Positions 6,779 to 14,497 of a DNA stretch of 42,695 nt are shown in pieces. Both the position numbers and the translations under genes were made by a program. Every line of letters begins with the position of its first letter. Within the stretch, counting starts at the first letter, position 1. This DNA is from Methylococcales bacterium (GTDB lineage: Bacteria; Pseudomonadota; Gammaproteobacteria; Methylococcales; Methylomonadaceae), in contig JAGLDH010000024.1 of the NCBI GenBank assembly GCA_023145835.1, forward strand, positions 1 through 42,695, written 5' to 3'. The notes beneath the pieces are model-generated. The model ran no database searches. It was given only the letters and a program-made list of their open reading frames with translations, and was not told the origin of the DNA.

Positions 6779-7189
6779 ATGATTAAAATAACTGATTACA
6801 AAACTTTATTAGCAGTAGGCAGACAGCAGACTGAGCCACAACGATTTCTTTTTGTTTTTTTGCAAGTATCTTTACCAGAAGATCATGATGACAAAGATAA
6901 GCACAGTTTCCAATCTGGGAAAGGTGGTGAGTTAAAGGCAATTATGTGCGTCGATAAAAATTTAGCAGAATTGACAAATTTTTCTGATTTGGTTACAGAA
7001 TCAGAGCAAATGGGAGAAGACTGGAGTATGGTTTTAGTTGCTTGTCTTTCTGGCAAAAATGGACTTCCTCCCATTGCTGATGAAGCTGAAGAACCACTAA
7101 AAATGATGGTGCAGGCTGTACAAAATGGAGCTGATTTATCAAAATATTTAGCCTTTGATAAACAAGGGGAATTACTGAATTTTACCTAG
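6779..7189 (+). CDS. Conserved small protein, often labelled ribonucleotide reductase subunit alpha
   Basis: This 136-residue cytoplasmic protein has no signal peptide or membrane segment. The ATG at 6779 (protein MIKITDYKTLLAVGRQQTEP) is preferred. An ORF extension back to 6704 would run through the conserved RNA-like repeat and adds residues with no family resemblance. Motifs QRFLFVFLQVSLPED, LKAIMCVDKNLAEL and GEDWSMVLVACLSGKNG match a small conserved proteobacterial family that databases often name after ribonucleotide reductase. As I recall, that name rests on weak evidence: no reductase active-site motifs are present here. It stands alone between the repeat and a hypothetical gene. Function unknown. 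Confidence 0.7.
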   Translation: MIKITDYKTLLAVGRQQTEPQRFLFVFLQVSLPEDHDDKDKHSFQSGKGGELKAIMCVDKNLAELTNFSDLVTESEQMGEDWSMVLVACLSGKNGLPPIADEAEEPLKMMVQAVQNGADLSKYLAFDKQGELLNFT

Positions 7190-7368
7190 GGCAAGACTCT
7201 GATATTCTGTTCATTACAATTACCCAAATAGAATTTAAAAACGACGGAAGATAATTTACTTTTTTAAAACAAAGTAACGGGAGATACTTGTAAACGGATT
7301 GAATTTTATTATGATCAATGGTTTGAAATTATTACACCTAGAAATCATTATTAAAAAAAATATCTGGT

Positions 7369-7659
7369 ATGAATTACCCTAAAATATGTATGTATAACAT
7401 GTTAATGACGAGTCTACTGGCTCATAAAACGGTATTGTTTGATGAAGAACAAATTCCAATTTTTAGAATACAATTGAATAAATGCTTGGCATTATTAGAT
7501 GAAAAAGATAAGGACGATTTATTAAAGATAGAATGGATATTACATTGGTTCCATATAAAAACTAATATTGGTCAGACATTTGTCAATGAAATGATAGAAC
7601 CTATCATCTCTATTAATAATGATTTTATAAAAAAAATCTCTGTACATGACAAAAAATAA
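7369..7659 (+). CDS. Hypothetical protein, possible relic
   Basis: This is an open frame of 96 residues beginning MNYPKICMYNMLMTSLLAHK. I do not recognise it. It is hydrophilic, with a Lys/Asp-rich centre (LLDEKDKDDLLKIEW) and a Lys-rich end, and has no signal peptide or obvious membrane helix. There is no clear Shine-Dalgarno site before the ATG. Just upstream, 7268-7354 holds a short open stretch reading CKRIEFYYDQWFEIITPR in the same strand, which may be a fragment of another lost gene. Lying between mobile relics, it may be a truncated gene rather than a functional one. Confidence 0.35.
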   Translation: MNYPKICMYNMLMTSLLAHKTVLFDEEQIPIFRIQLNKCLALLDEKDKDDLLKIEWILHWFHIKTNIGQTFVNEMIEPIISINNDFIKKISVHDKK

Positions 7660-8045
7660 CTCGTTGAAATAGTTAAAAATATTGGCTTTTTGCGAAGAAA
7701 GATACAGAATGAACCAAATCAACGAGCTATCAGGGATGTTAGTTGGGCTCATGAGAGTTAGAAGTATGAATTTAACCAAGATAGCGATGGCGTTTCCAAG
7801 CGAAGCGAGCCCCGACTCATGTCTATCGACGTATGCAGCGTTTTATTCATGACTATTCGATTGATTTTGATGTTATCGCATTGTTTATCATGACGTTGTT
7901 TAAGTTTGTCAGTACAGACTTTTATCTAACGCTGGATAGAACCAATTGGAAATGGGGTGAGAAAGATATTAATATTTTGATGTTAGCGGTTGCTTACAAA
8001 GGAGCCGCTATTCCAATTGACTGGCTCCTGTTAACTCAACCACTA

Positions 8046-8584
8046 TGCACTAAAGTGCATAGGTTGCGACTGGACTGAAAGTCCAAAGAAACTATTCAAG
8101 AATCATATTTCCAGTATCCTTATTAGAGGAAATGCGATGGTGTTCCAGATATTCCTGAACCATCTCTTCAGTAATATTTCCTGTCGACCATCCTCTATAA
8201 CCTATTGCCCAAAAATGCCTCCCCCAATATCGCCTTTTTAAGTCAGGGTATTCCATCTGCAACATTCTTGATGTTCGTCCTTTCAATCGTTTGACCAAAT
8301 CACTAATCGACAGTTTTGGAGGGTATTCTATATGCATGTGAACATGATCCTTACTCACGACACCCTTTAAAATCTGGACATCCTCAGCATCACATATTTT
8401 AACGATCAATTCTCGGCACCTTTTCTTTATATCACCTTTCAATACAGGACACCGGTACTTGGTTACCCATACTAAATGGGCTGTAAATCGGGTTATTGTA
8501 TGCCCACTTCGTCTCTGTTCATTCATGAATCGAAGTCTGTCATGTAAGTGTGTAGCAGCTAAAGCCTTGCACTAAAGTGCATAG
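8046..8584 (-). mobile_element. IS200/IS605-family element nested in the IS4 relic
   Basis: This element of about 540 bases carries only tnpA. Its ends hold hairpins: TGCAC-TAAA-GTGCA occurs at both 8046-8059 and 8568-8581 as part of a 17-base direct repeat ending TAG, and GGACT-GAA-AGTCC lies at 8073-8085. The hexamer TTAACT stands just outside on both sides (8031-8036 and 8587-8592). The exact cleavage points cannot be fixed by eye. The element interrupts the IS4-type transposase after its WLLL codons. With an intact transposase it is the youngest visible insertion here. Confidence 0.75.
8092..8526 (-). CDS. tnpA: IS200/IS605 transposase TnpA (Y1 HUH)
   Basis: This 144-residue single-strand transposase has its full motif set. 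The HUH pair is His61-Val-His63 in SKDHVHMH. The catalytic tyrosine is probably Tyr126 in EEMVQEYLEHH, and RRYWGRHFWAIGYRGWST precedes the active-site helix. Such enzymes cut and join single-stranded DNA at subterminal hairpins during replication. No stop or shift is seen, so it may be active. The reading frame starts at an ATG 42 bases inside the right-hand hairpin, as usual for these compact elements. It differs clearly from the remnant tnpA at 499-669, so two different IS200-like lineages are present. Confidence 0.93.
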   Translation of the reverse strand: MNEQRRSGHTITRFTAHLVWVTKYRCPVLKGDIKKRCRELIVKICDAEDVQILKGVVSKDHVHMHIEYPPKLSISDLVKRLKGRTSRMLQMEYPDLKRRYWGRHFWAIGYRGWSTGNITEEMVQEYLEHHRISSNKDTGNMILE

Positions 8585-9349
8585 TTTTAACTAGCGAACT
8601 GTGACCAATAAAAAGGGAAATTCAAATATGCGTGAACGTATTGTTTTGATGCAACGCTTTATCAAGCAGTTTGGAAAGAAGTCTATTGTCGCTGTTTTAG
8701 CAGACCGTGAATTTATGGGTGAAGCTTGGGTTAAGTGGTTAAAAGGTGACGGTATTCACTTTGATATTTGAGTCAAAAAAGATGTTCAAGTGCCAAATAG
8801 TCGAGGCGAAATAGTCTGAGCGGAGAACTTATTTCTCACCTTGAAGGCTGGAGAGCACAGGGCTCTTCAACAGGCATGTGAAATAACTGGCATCATGGTC
8901 TATTTATCTTGTCTATGACTAGTTGATGGCGAATTACTTATTATCACATCAAGTAAAATACCCGCCATCGCTTTTTGCTGGGCGCATCGCACTGGCGAGT
9001 GGAGACATAATAATGTAAAGGCGATTAAAGTAAAAAATCATCATCGCTTTGCTAATAGTATTTTTAGATATGGCCTGGATTTAATTCAAGATAAGTTGTT
9101 GAATGAGATTGGGTTTATCAAGACCTTTGGAAAAATTATTTTATGATTCTGATTTCAAAAGCTTTTCTCTTGTGAATTTATTTTTGTCATGTACAGAGAG
9201 ATTAATTATTCATCCTGCCAAGGAAAATACCTTTAATCATAAAGTGGATAAGAAAAGTTGTCTAAAAATCTGTTAATATCAGATTGCTAGAGATGATATT
9301 TATCTTAAAATTAAAGGTAGTTAAGTTATTCTAAGGTGAAAGGTAATTT

Positions 9350-9883
9350 ATGAGTTTTAAAATGCAAATATATAATAGTTTTGTCTTAATTTTATTATGC
9401 CTTATAAATTTTAGTGTGTTTGCAGAAACTAAAATTGCAATTCTTGAGTTTGAACTCAAAGATTTAACTCTAGCTCCTCGAATACCATCTGAAATTGAAA
9501 GAACAGCATCTATAAAACCTTTGTTGGAGGCAGAACTTAAAAGTGCTGGTTATGTCATTGTTAATATTGACCATAAAAGTCAAACAGACTCAAATGCTGG
9601 GGTAGGGTATTTATTTGACCATCATGATGTTGTTGCAAAGTTAGGAAAACAATTTAACGTGGATTATGTTTTGGTTGGAAGGCTTCATAAACCCAGTTTT
9701 TTGTTTGCCTATTTAATGGGGCGTTTAGTCAGAGTTAGTGATGCTAGGCTAATAGGTAACTATATTTCTGAGGCAAAAGGACCAAATAAAAAGTTAACTA
9801 TAAAAACAGTAGAAAGTCTTACTGTAAAAATAGATAAAACACTAGATAATAACTATACTCCACCCCCACCGCTTAAAAAATAA
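9350..9883 (+). CDS. DUF2380-like periplasmic protein
   Basis: This 177-residue protein has a signal peptide: hydrophobic FVLILLCLINFSVFA, with predicted cleavage after residue 25. The mature part begins ETKIAILEFELKDLTL, followed by SIKPLLEAELKSAGYVIVNI and later FNVDYVLVGRLHKPS. This is the pattern of DUF2380 proteins, in which a beta strand carrying an (F/L)EL motif is followed by an alpha/beta fold. No catalytic residues are known to me. The C-terminus is Pro-rich (YTPPPPLKK). AGGTGAAAGG lies about 10 bases before the ATG. It stands alone, on the plus strand, between the IS4 relic and the repeat-rich gap. The role is unknown. Confidence 0.65.
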   Translation: MSFKMQIYNSFVLILLCLINFSVFAETKIAILEFELKDLTLAPRIPSEIERTASIKPLLEAELKSAGYVIVNIDHKSQTDSNAGVGYLFDHHDVVAKLGKQFNVDYVLVGRLHKPSFLFAYLMGRLVRVSDARLIGNYISEAKGPNKKLTIKTVESLTVKIDKTLDNNYTPPPPLKK

Positions 9884-10050
9884 ACCATGTTGTCGAGTAA
9901 AAACCTAACGCAGATGAGTCGATTACCTGTCAATACTGAATCTTCAGCCAAACACTGAGAACCCTCTATAAATCAATCTCAGCGATGAAAGAACAAGATG
10001 ACAAGAAGTTCACTGGAACTATTCTTAGGTGATTGAAATGGTTGTGCTAA

Positions 10051-10215
10051 TTAAGGGATCTCTGGTTAAGTCTGTAACATTCTTCTAAAATAAACTCGTC
10101 TAGATTTTTTAAAAAGTTCTCATTTTTCACTCTGTAATACCACATTCGCTGTCGCTCCGTTTCCCAGACTTTCAGCGTCGGTTCTGATTGCTTTTTGTCA
10201 GAGATCTTGTTTTTT
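10051..10215. repeat. Degenerate element with TTAAGG..CTCTG ends
   Basis: TTAAGGGATCTCTGGTTAAG at 10051 matches the end of the MITE-like repeat at 16469 in about 17 of 21 positions. An inverted partner, CAGAGATCTTG, lies at about 10199-10209. Between them is the inverted copy (10145-10177) of the 33-base repeat at 6499. This part of the 956-base gap 9884-10839 contains no supportable gene. Confidence 0.4.
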
Positions 10216-10256
10216 AGAAATGTGTATTTATGTCTCTTTAGCTACTCATGATGGCT

Positions 10257-10303
10257 TTGTCGATTTAAAACATAAAGTATAAAAGACTCACTCAATATGA
10301 CAT
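10257..10303. repeat. Inverted copy of the ISL3-relic left region
   Basis: The segment TTGTCGATTTAAAACATAAA and what follows is the reverse complement of 5959-6006, the left part of the ISL3 relic. The two match over about 47 bases with roughly five differences. It is probably the end of a second, oppositely oriented ISL3-type copy whose body has been lost. The rest of 9884-10560 shows no gene that I can support. Confidence 0.55.
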
Positions 10304-10569
10304 GGATTCTTTTAAATTAAGTATGATCTATATCTATTTGTTATAAAATACTATTTTGCAAGGGTATCTCAGAGCGTGCCCTTAAATTTATATCTCTATG
10401 AATCAGCGATAGTTTACTACTTGACCCTGTAATGGGTTGTGAGGGTTTTTATTTTGCCTAAAAATTGAAGTATATGGAGTAAATATGAAATATTCTGGTT
10501 GGGTTATCAAGCATAGCGTGATAACTAACGTAACTCAACATCGTATTTTTAATAGCACCTACTTTGCTG

Positions 10570-10796
10570 TCTCCTCGGAAGGGGTGATAGTCTCCAGGAG
10601 GTACAGGAGAATTTTCTGATCAGAAGAGTACGTTAGTACACGAGGGATGATAAAACTTTTGAATAGCCGTCGAGTCAGTTGTGTGGAGTCGATAAGGATG
10701 TTGAATGTCTGGAGCCTATTGATTCGCTACGTAGTGAATCAATTTTTGTGACAGGAGTCCCAAAATCTATCATGAACTGTGAGATGGTGCGCTAGT
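10570..10796 (+). ncRNA. Dispersed structured repeat, copy B
   Basis: This is the best preserved copy. It starts near GTGATAGTCTCCAGGAGG (10584) and passes through CACGAGGGATGATAAAA (10639). It then holds AGCCGTCGAGTCAG (10665-10678) and a nearly perfect hairpin ATTGATTCGCTAC/GTAGTGAATCAAT (10718-10743). It closes with ATGGTGCGCTAG (10784-10795). Copy A shares the blocks in the same order. GGA triplets are frequent (about eight). A 44-codon frame with a GGAG site (ATG 10485, stop near 10617) runs into the element, but it is not conserved in copy A. The element lies directly upstream of the glycosyltransferase pair, and a partial copy lies directly downstream. Structured RNA is inferred from conserved pairing; the family is not identified. 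Confidence 0.5.
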
Positions 10797-10839
10797 CTGC
10801 AGTATATTAAAAAAATAATAAGCTGATTTTGATGAGGCG

Positions 10840-12492
10840 ATGCTGAAAAATAACGAGAGGCAATTAATACCCTATGTGCTATCAATTATTGCTGGAAGTG
10901 TTGTATTTGCAGTAAATTCGAATATAACGGGTCCAATGATTCAGCCAGATGAGGGGAGTTATCTAGCCATTGCTGCCGCAATAGCAGGATACCCAAATGA
11001 TTTGGCAGGGAGTTATTATGCTGGATATTCTGTGCTTATTGCTCCTGCTTTTTGGCTGGCAGTGGAGCCACAAGATATTTGGAATATAGTAAGGGTAATC
11101 AATGCGATACTTTTTTCCTTTACTTATTTTGGATTATATTTATTAGCAAAATATTTCTCGCCGTCAGAAGCGCTCCAGCACAGAGTTATTGCCATTACGG
11201 TTGTTTCACTTTATCCTGCGTGGGTCATTATTGCAGGTTATTCTTCTTCTCAAGTTGCTTTTGCCCCAGTTTTTTTATTTACAATGCTTGCTTATCTTCG
11301 AGCTATAGATAGAGGTGGGTTAAGTTGGTTTTTACTAGGGTTGATTTCAGGTTTTTTATATTGGATACACCCTACGGCTATTGTTTGTAATATTGCTGTT
11401 GTCTTGGGTGGTTTTTATATTGTATTTCAAAAGAATAGGTTTAAAGTATTTGTGATATTTTTGTTAACTTTAGGGGGAATGATTTTTATTTATCGACTAG
11501 GGATTGCCTTTTTGGTAGAAAATCATATGAGTACTAGTGGGCTCTCACCTAGTTATCATTATCCTAGTGTTATGTATACATTATCTCCTCTGCTTTCTTT
11601 GGAAGGAATAAGAGAAGTAACGGCACGAATAGCAGGACAGGTTTTCTATTTTAGTATCGGAACAGTTGGTTTATTTTGGCTAGGTTTATTTGCTTTAACG
11701 CCAAACCTAAACCAATTACTCAATCCTATAACAAATAACTTGTTTCATAAAAATGCTTTTGCCATTGTAATATGGTTTTCTTTAGTTGGCACTATTATGT
11801 TGACAGCTCTTATGTTTACATCAGTGGTTGAGGCTCAACGGTTTGACCAGTGGATTTATGGGCGTTATGTAGAAGGATTGGTTGCACCTATTCTTCTTGC
11901 TGGTATTCTTAATATCCCGAGTAAAAAAATACTATGGGCTATCCCTATCGCTATTTTTTGTGCATGGGTGTTCTATTCTGAAATAGATGGATATTCACCA
12001 GTTCTTCACGTTAATATTCCTGCGCTTTGGCAAGATTATTTATTTCATGAGCAAGGTATTTGGTGGTGGTTAATAATAGGTAGTCTTTTGATTTTGGTTG
12101 TAGCAATAGTTTCTCAGCCTATTGGGTTATTGATTATTGCTATTATGTTTTCTTTTTCTAGTTATTTACATATAAATGAACATGTGACAATGTCAAAAAA
12201 TGAAAAAAAACGCTGGTTATTGGCTTTAAATACTAGAGAAAACTTTAAACCTGGTACTTGTGTCGGTTTTGATTATTTAACAGCTGAGACTTATACCCAA
12301 AGTAGTTTTCGGTTTGATTTTGGGTTTGTTTTATATGACTATAAATTTCAGAGGACTAGTATTGATCGTTGGTTGAAAGAGTGTAATGGCCCATTGTTTA
12401 GTTATACTAGAAATTTGAATCATCAAAATGCTGATCTTTATTTAGTAGGAGCCAGCCCTCTTGGTGGACCAGAAGCTTGGATAAAGAAATGA
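10840..12492 (+). CDS. GT-C type membrane glycosyltransferase (GT39/ArnT-like)
   Basis: This polytopic inner-membrane protein of 550 residues has about eleven to thirteen hydrophobic segments. After the first helix comes MIQPDEGSYLAIAAAIAG, whose Asp-Glu in the first periplasmic loop is the catalytic-type acidic motif of GT-C enzymes (protein mannosyltransferase, ArnT). These enzymes take a sugar from a polyprenyl-phosphate carrier and add it to lipid, polysaccharide or protein outside the membrane. The C-terminal 100 residues are soluble (from about 455). The next gene, a GT2 enzyme with two C-terminal helices, would make the polyprenyl-phosphate sugar donor, so the two probably form a functional pair. 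Substrate unknown. Confidence 0.75.
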   Translation: MLKNNERQLIPYVLSIIAGSVVFAVNSNITGPMIQPDEGSYLAIAAAIAGYPNDLAGSYYAGYSVLIAPAFWLAVEPQDIWNIVRVINAILFSFTYFGLYLLAKYFSPSEALQHRVIAITVVSLYPAWVIIAGYSSSQVAFAPVFLFTMLAYLRAIDRGGLSWFLLGLISGFLYWIHPTAIVCNIAVVLGGFYIVFQKNRFKVFVIFLLTLGGMIFIYRLGIAFLVENHMSTSGLSPSYHYPSVMYTLSPLLSLEGIREVTARIAGQVFYFSIGTVGLFWLGLFALTPNLNQLLNPITNNLFHKNAFAIVIWFSLVGTIMLTALMFTSVVEAQRFDQWIYGRYVEGLVAPILLAGILNIPSKKILWAIPIAIFCAWVFYSEIDGYSPVLHVNIPALWQDYLFHEQGIWWWLIIGSLLILVVAIVSQPIGLLIIAIMFSFSSYLHINEHVTMSKNEKKRWLLALNTRENFKPGTCVGFDYLTAETYTQSSFRFDFGFVLYDYKFQRTSIDRWLKECNGPLFSYTRNLNHQNADLYLVGASPLGGPEAWIKK

Positions 12493-12532
12493 TGCCTATC
12501 TATTTAGCACAGATACAAATAAAGGATTGGCA

Positions 12533-13483
12533 ATGAAACTTATTATTCAGATTCCATGCTTGAATGAAGCAGAAACGCTTAATGTTACTTTAGCTGATCT
12601 TCCAAGGAAGGTTGAGGGTTTTGATTCTGTTGAATGGCTTATTGTGGATGATGGCAGTACAGATAATACCGTTGAAGTTGCAACAAAATATGGTGTAGAT
12701 CATATTGTATGTCACTCTAGCAATCAAGGGCTTGCAAAGGCTTTTATGACTGGGCTGGATTCTTGTTTAATTAGAGGGGCAGATGTTATTGTTAATACGG
12801 ATGCCGATAATCAATATAACGGGATGGATATTCCTAAACTAGTGATGCCTATTGTAGAAGGGGCTGCTGATATTGTTGTTGGTGCACGGCCTATTGAAAC
12901 AATTAATCATTTTTCTTGGATAAAAAAAGTTTTACAAAAGCTGGGTAGTTGGGTGGTAAGAGGAGCAAGTAAGACAGCGATTCCAGATGCACCAAGTGGT
13001 TTTCGAGCTATGTCTAGACATGCGGCACAGCAATTAGTGGTATTTCATGATTATACTTACACTTTGGAAACAATTATTCAGGCAGGTCAAAAAGGCATGG
13101 CAATTGTATCTGTACCTATTCGAGTAAATGAAGACCTTAGGCCTTCTCGGTTAGTAAAAAGCATTCCTTCGTATATAAAGCATAGTTTAGGGACAATCAT
13201 ACGTATTTTCGTTATCTATAGACCCTTTAAGTTTTTTGGGGTTATTGGGGCTGGTTTGTTCTTTTTAGGGATGCTACTTGGGGGGCGGTTTCTATATTTT
13301 TATTTTTCTGGGGGTGGTGACGGACATGTTCAGTCGGTTATTCTTTCAGGTGTATTTTTAGGCATGGGATTCCAGACAATTTTGGTCGCATTTTTAGCAG
13401 ATTTAATTGCGGCAAATCGCAAGTTGTTGGAAGACTTGCGTTATTTTCAAAAGAAAAATAGAAAAGAAGAGGGTGAGATGTAG
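12533..13483 (+). CDS. GT2 glycosyltransferase, polyprenyl-phosphate sugar synthase type
   Basis: About 316 residues. The N-terminal GT-A domain has IPCLNEAETL, VDDGSTDNT and NTDADNQYN (DxD-type metal site). PDAPSGFRAMSR follows, and VNEDLRPSRL is also typical of DPM1/GtrB-like enzymes. Two membrane helices close the protein (about 235-255 and 270-295). It should transfer a sugar from a nucleotide donor to polyprenyl phosphate on the cytoplasmic face. The ATG at 12533 has AAAGGA six bases before it; the longer frame would need a TTG at 12527. It follows the GT-C gene by 40 bases, presumably as an operon, and the product would feed that enzyme. Confidence 0.85.
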   Translation: MKLIIQIPCLNEAETLNVTLADLPRKVEGFDSVEWLIVDDGSTDNTVEVATKYGVDHIVCHSSNQGLAKAFMTGLDSCLIRGADVIVNTDADNQYNGMDIPKLVMPIVEGAADIVVGARPIETINHFSWIKKVLQKLGSWVVRGASKTAIPDAPSGFRAMSRHAAQQLVVFHDYTYTLETIIQAGQKGMAIVSVPIRVNEDLRPSRLVKSIPSYIKHSLGTIIRIFVIYRPFKFFGVIGAGLFFLGMLLGGRFLYFYFSGGGDGHVQSVILSGVFLGMGFQTILVAFLADLIAANRKLLEDLRYFQKKNRKEEGEM

Positions 13484-13539
13484 AGTAGTGTTACTCTTTC
13501 TCTCGCAAGTATTATAATTATTTTTCTCAAGTACACATA

Positions 13540-13611
13540 AGCACTTCTAGCTCTGATAGCCTCCAGAAGAGGCAGGAAAAATTTTTCTGATCCGATTTGT
13601 GCGATAGAGCA
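13540..13611 (+). ncRNA. Dispersed structured repeat, truncated copy C
   Basis: TGATAGCCTCCAGAAGAGGC (13554) and the following AGGAAAAATTTTTCTGATC match the 5' part of copy B (10585-10621) closely. The conserved AGCCGTCGAGTCAG half is absent; the copy stops where the long hairpin at 13617 begins. It sits just downstream of the GT2 gene. Together with copy B it brackets the glycosyltransferase pair in direct orientation. Confidence 0.4.
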
Positions 13612-13616
13612 AGCTA

Positions 13617-13774
13617 AGGACTGAGACTTTTATAAAACCCGAAACTGACCTGTCTTTTTGTCCAGTTTCTGTGTTGTAAAGATAGCTTCATAGCTTGCTA
13701 TGCGCCTATTTTTACGCCTTGAAACTGAACAAAAACCCTACGCCAGTTTCGGGTTTTATTTCATCCTCAGTCCT
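13617..13774. repeat. Nested hairpin element with conserved 20-base loop, copy 1
   Basis: Outer arms pair at 13617-13625 with 13766-13774 (AGGACTGAG/CTCAGTCCT). They pair perfectly again at 13632-13647 with 13744-13759 (ATAAAACCCGAAACTG). Inner arms pair CAGTTTC 13663-13669 with 13721-13727, and 13676-13685 with 13706-13715. The apical loop is CTTCATAGCTTGCTATGCGC (13686-13705). Internal-loop strands are CCTGTCTTTTTGTC on the left and AACAAAAACCCTACGC on the right. Copy 2 at 33815-33977 has different arms but nearly the same loops. The rest of the gap 13484-14065 holds only the truncated repeat before it and no gene. Confidence 0.75.
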
Positions 13775-14065
13775 AAGTTATAAATCCTTCCAAGGTTATT
13801 AGACCATTACAATCACATTCAGCTTAAATGAAGAGGATGTTGTTTATGCTCTCCGTTTTAAGGTGAGGATTTTTTCGGATGTTAATTTCTTTATGTAAAC
13901 CGTAGGAACTTAAGTTGGAAAATAATGGTTTATTTTATATCTTTTTTCGTTAAATGAATTTTATGTGAGTATTTATCAGAAAGTAAAACCTTAACCCTGA
14001 TACCTAGTTAGTCCTGAAAAAAGCATAAAATCATTAGACAATTACAATAATATAACAATGTACTT

Positions 14066-14497
14066 TTAAAAAGGTACGTCATCAAAGTCATCTAAACTAC
14101 TTGGTTGTGATGGTTGTGATGGTTGTTGCTGTGGTTGTTGCTGTGGTTGTTGATAATTTTGTTGAGGTTGCGAGCTTTGTTCATTTCGCTTGCCGACTAA
14201 ATCAACAATAGTTGCATTCAGTTCTAAGTTTGTTTTAGTCGATCCATCATTTGCTTGATATTCTCTTTGCGTTAATTCGCCAGACACAAATACTTGTTGA
14301 CCTTTTTTTAGATAATTTTGTAATGATCCTTCTGCCCGTCTTCCCCATAAAGCCACTCTAATCCATAAAGTTTGTTGTCTATCCCCAAAGCCAATATTAT
14401 TAGCAACAGTAAAGTTAAGAACGGATTGACCTGATGGTGTTGCTCTGACTTCGGCATCTCGACCAATTGTTCCTGTAAAACTCAATACATTACTCAT
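14066..14497 (-). CDS. ssb: Single-stranded DNA-binding protein
   Basis: 143 residues. The OB-fold domain (1 to about 105) starts MSNVLSFTGTIGRDAEVR and includes LWIRVALWGRRAEGSLQNYL and GQQVFVSGELTQREYQ. A Gln/Pro-rich linker with repeated PQQQPQQQ follows. The acidic tail DDFDDVPF is the usual docking site for partner proteins. It coats single-stranded DNA during replication, recombination and repair. It is shorter than the Escherichia coli protein, mainly in the linker. It stands alone on the minus strand; the linker is encoded by a simple repeat of GGTTGTTGCTGT type, a possible slippage site. Confidence 0.93.
   Translation of the reverse strand: MSNVLSFTGTIGRDAEVRATPSGQSVLNFTVANNIGFGDRQQTLWIRVALWGRRAEGSLQNYLKKGQQVFVSGELTQREYQANDGSTKTNLELNATIVDLVGKRNEQSSQPQQNYQQPQQQPQQQPSQPSQPSSLDDFDDVPF

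Larger units (their letters stand above)
7709..9147 (+). pseudogene. IS4-type transposase, decayed and split by an IS200 element
   Basis: The N-terminal part starts near 7709 (MNQINELSGMLVGLMRVRSM) and shifts frame near 7830. It continues as MQRFIHDYSIDFDVIALFIM, LDRTNWKWGEKDIN and AYKGAAIPIDWLLL (to about 8033). The IS200 element interrupts there. The rest resumes near 8605 as MRERIVLMQRFIKQFGKKSI and VAVLADREFMGEAWVKWL, with an in-frame TGA at 8769-8771. After a deletion, the C-terminal piece KAIKVKNHHRFANSIFRYGL is readable at about 9016-9075. DRTNWKWG and LADREF are the first two DDE regions of IS4 transposases. Several stops and shifts make it inactive. Confidence 0.8.

Noticed and set aside
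7540-7779. Minus-strand open frame of 79 codons
   Set aside because: It overlaps the hypothetical gene at 7369 and the start of the IS4 relic, with no ribosome-binding site or recognisable sequence.
10485-10619. 44-codon frame with a good GGAG site, possible small peptide gene
   Set aside because: Its second half overlaps repeat B and it is not conserved in copy A; no leader or signal features.
13617-13774. Integron attC site
   Set aside because: Size and folded shape are similar, but the conserved core sites (RYYYAAC and GTTRRRY) are not at the ends and there is no cassette array or integrase.
14096-14165. Short tandem repeat as a CRISPR-like array
   Set aside because: It is the coding sequence for the Gln/Pro-rich linker of SSB, with no spacers.
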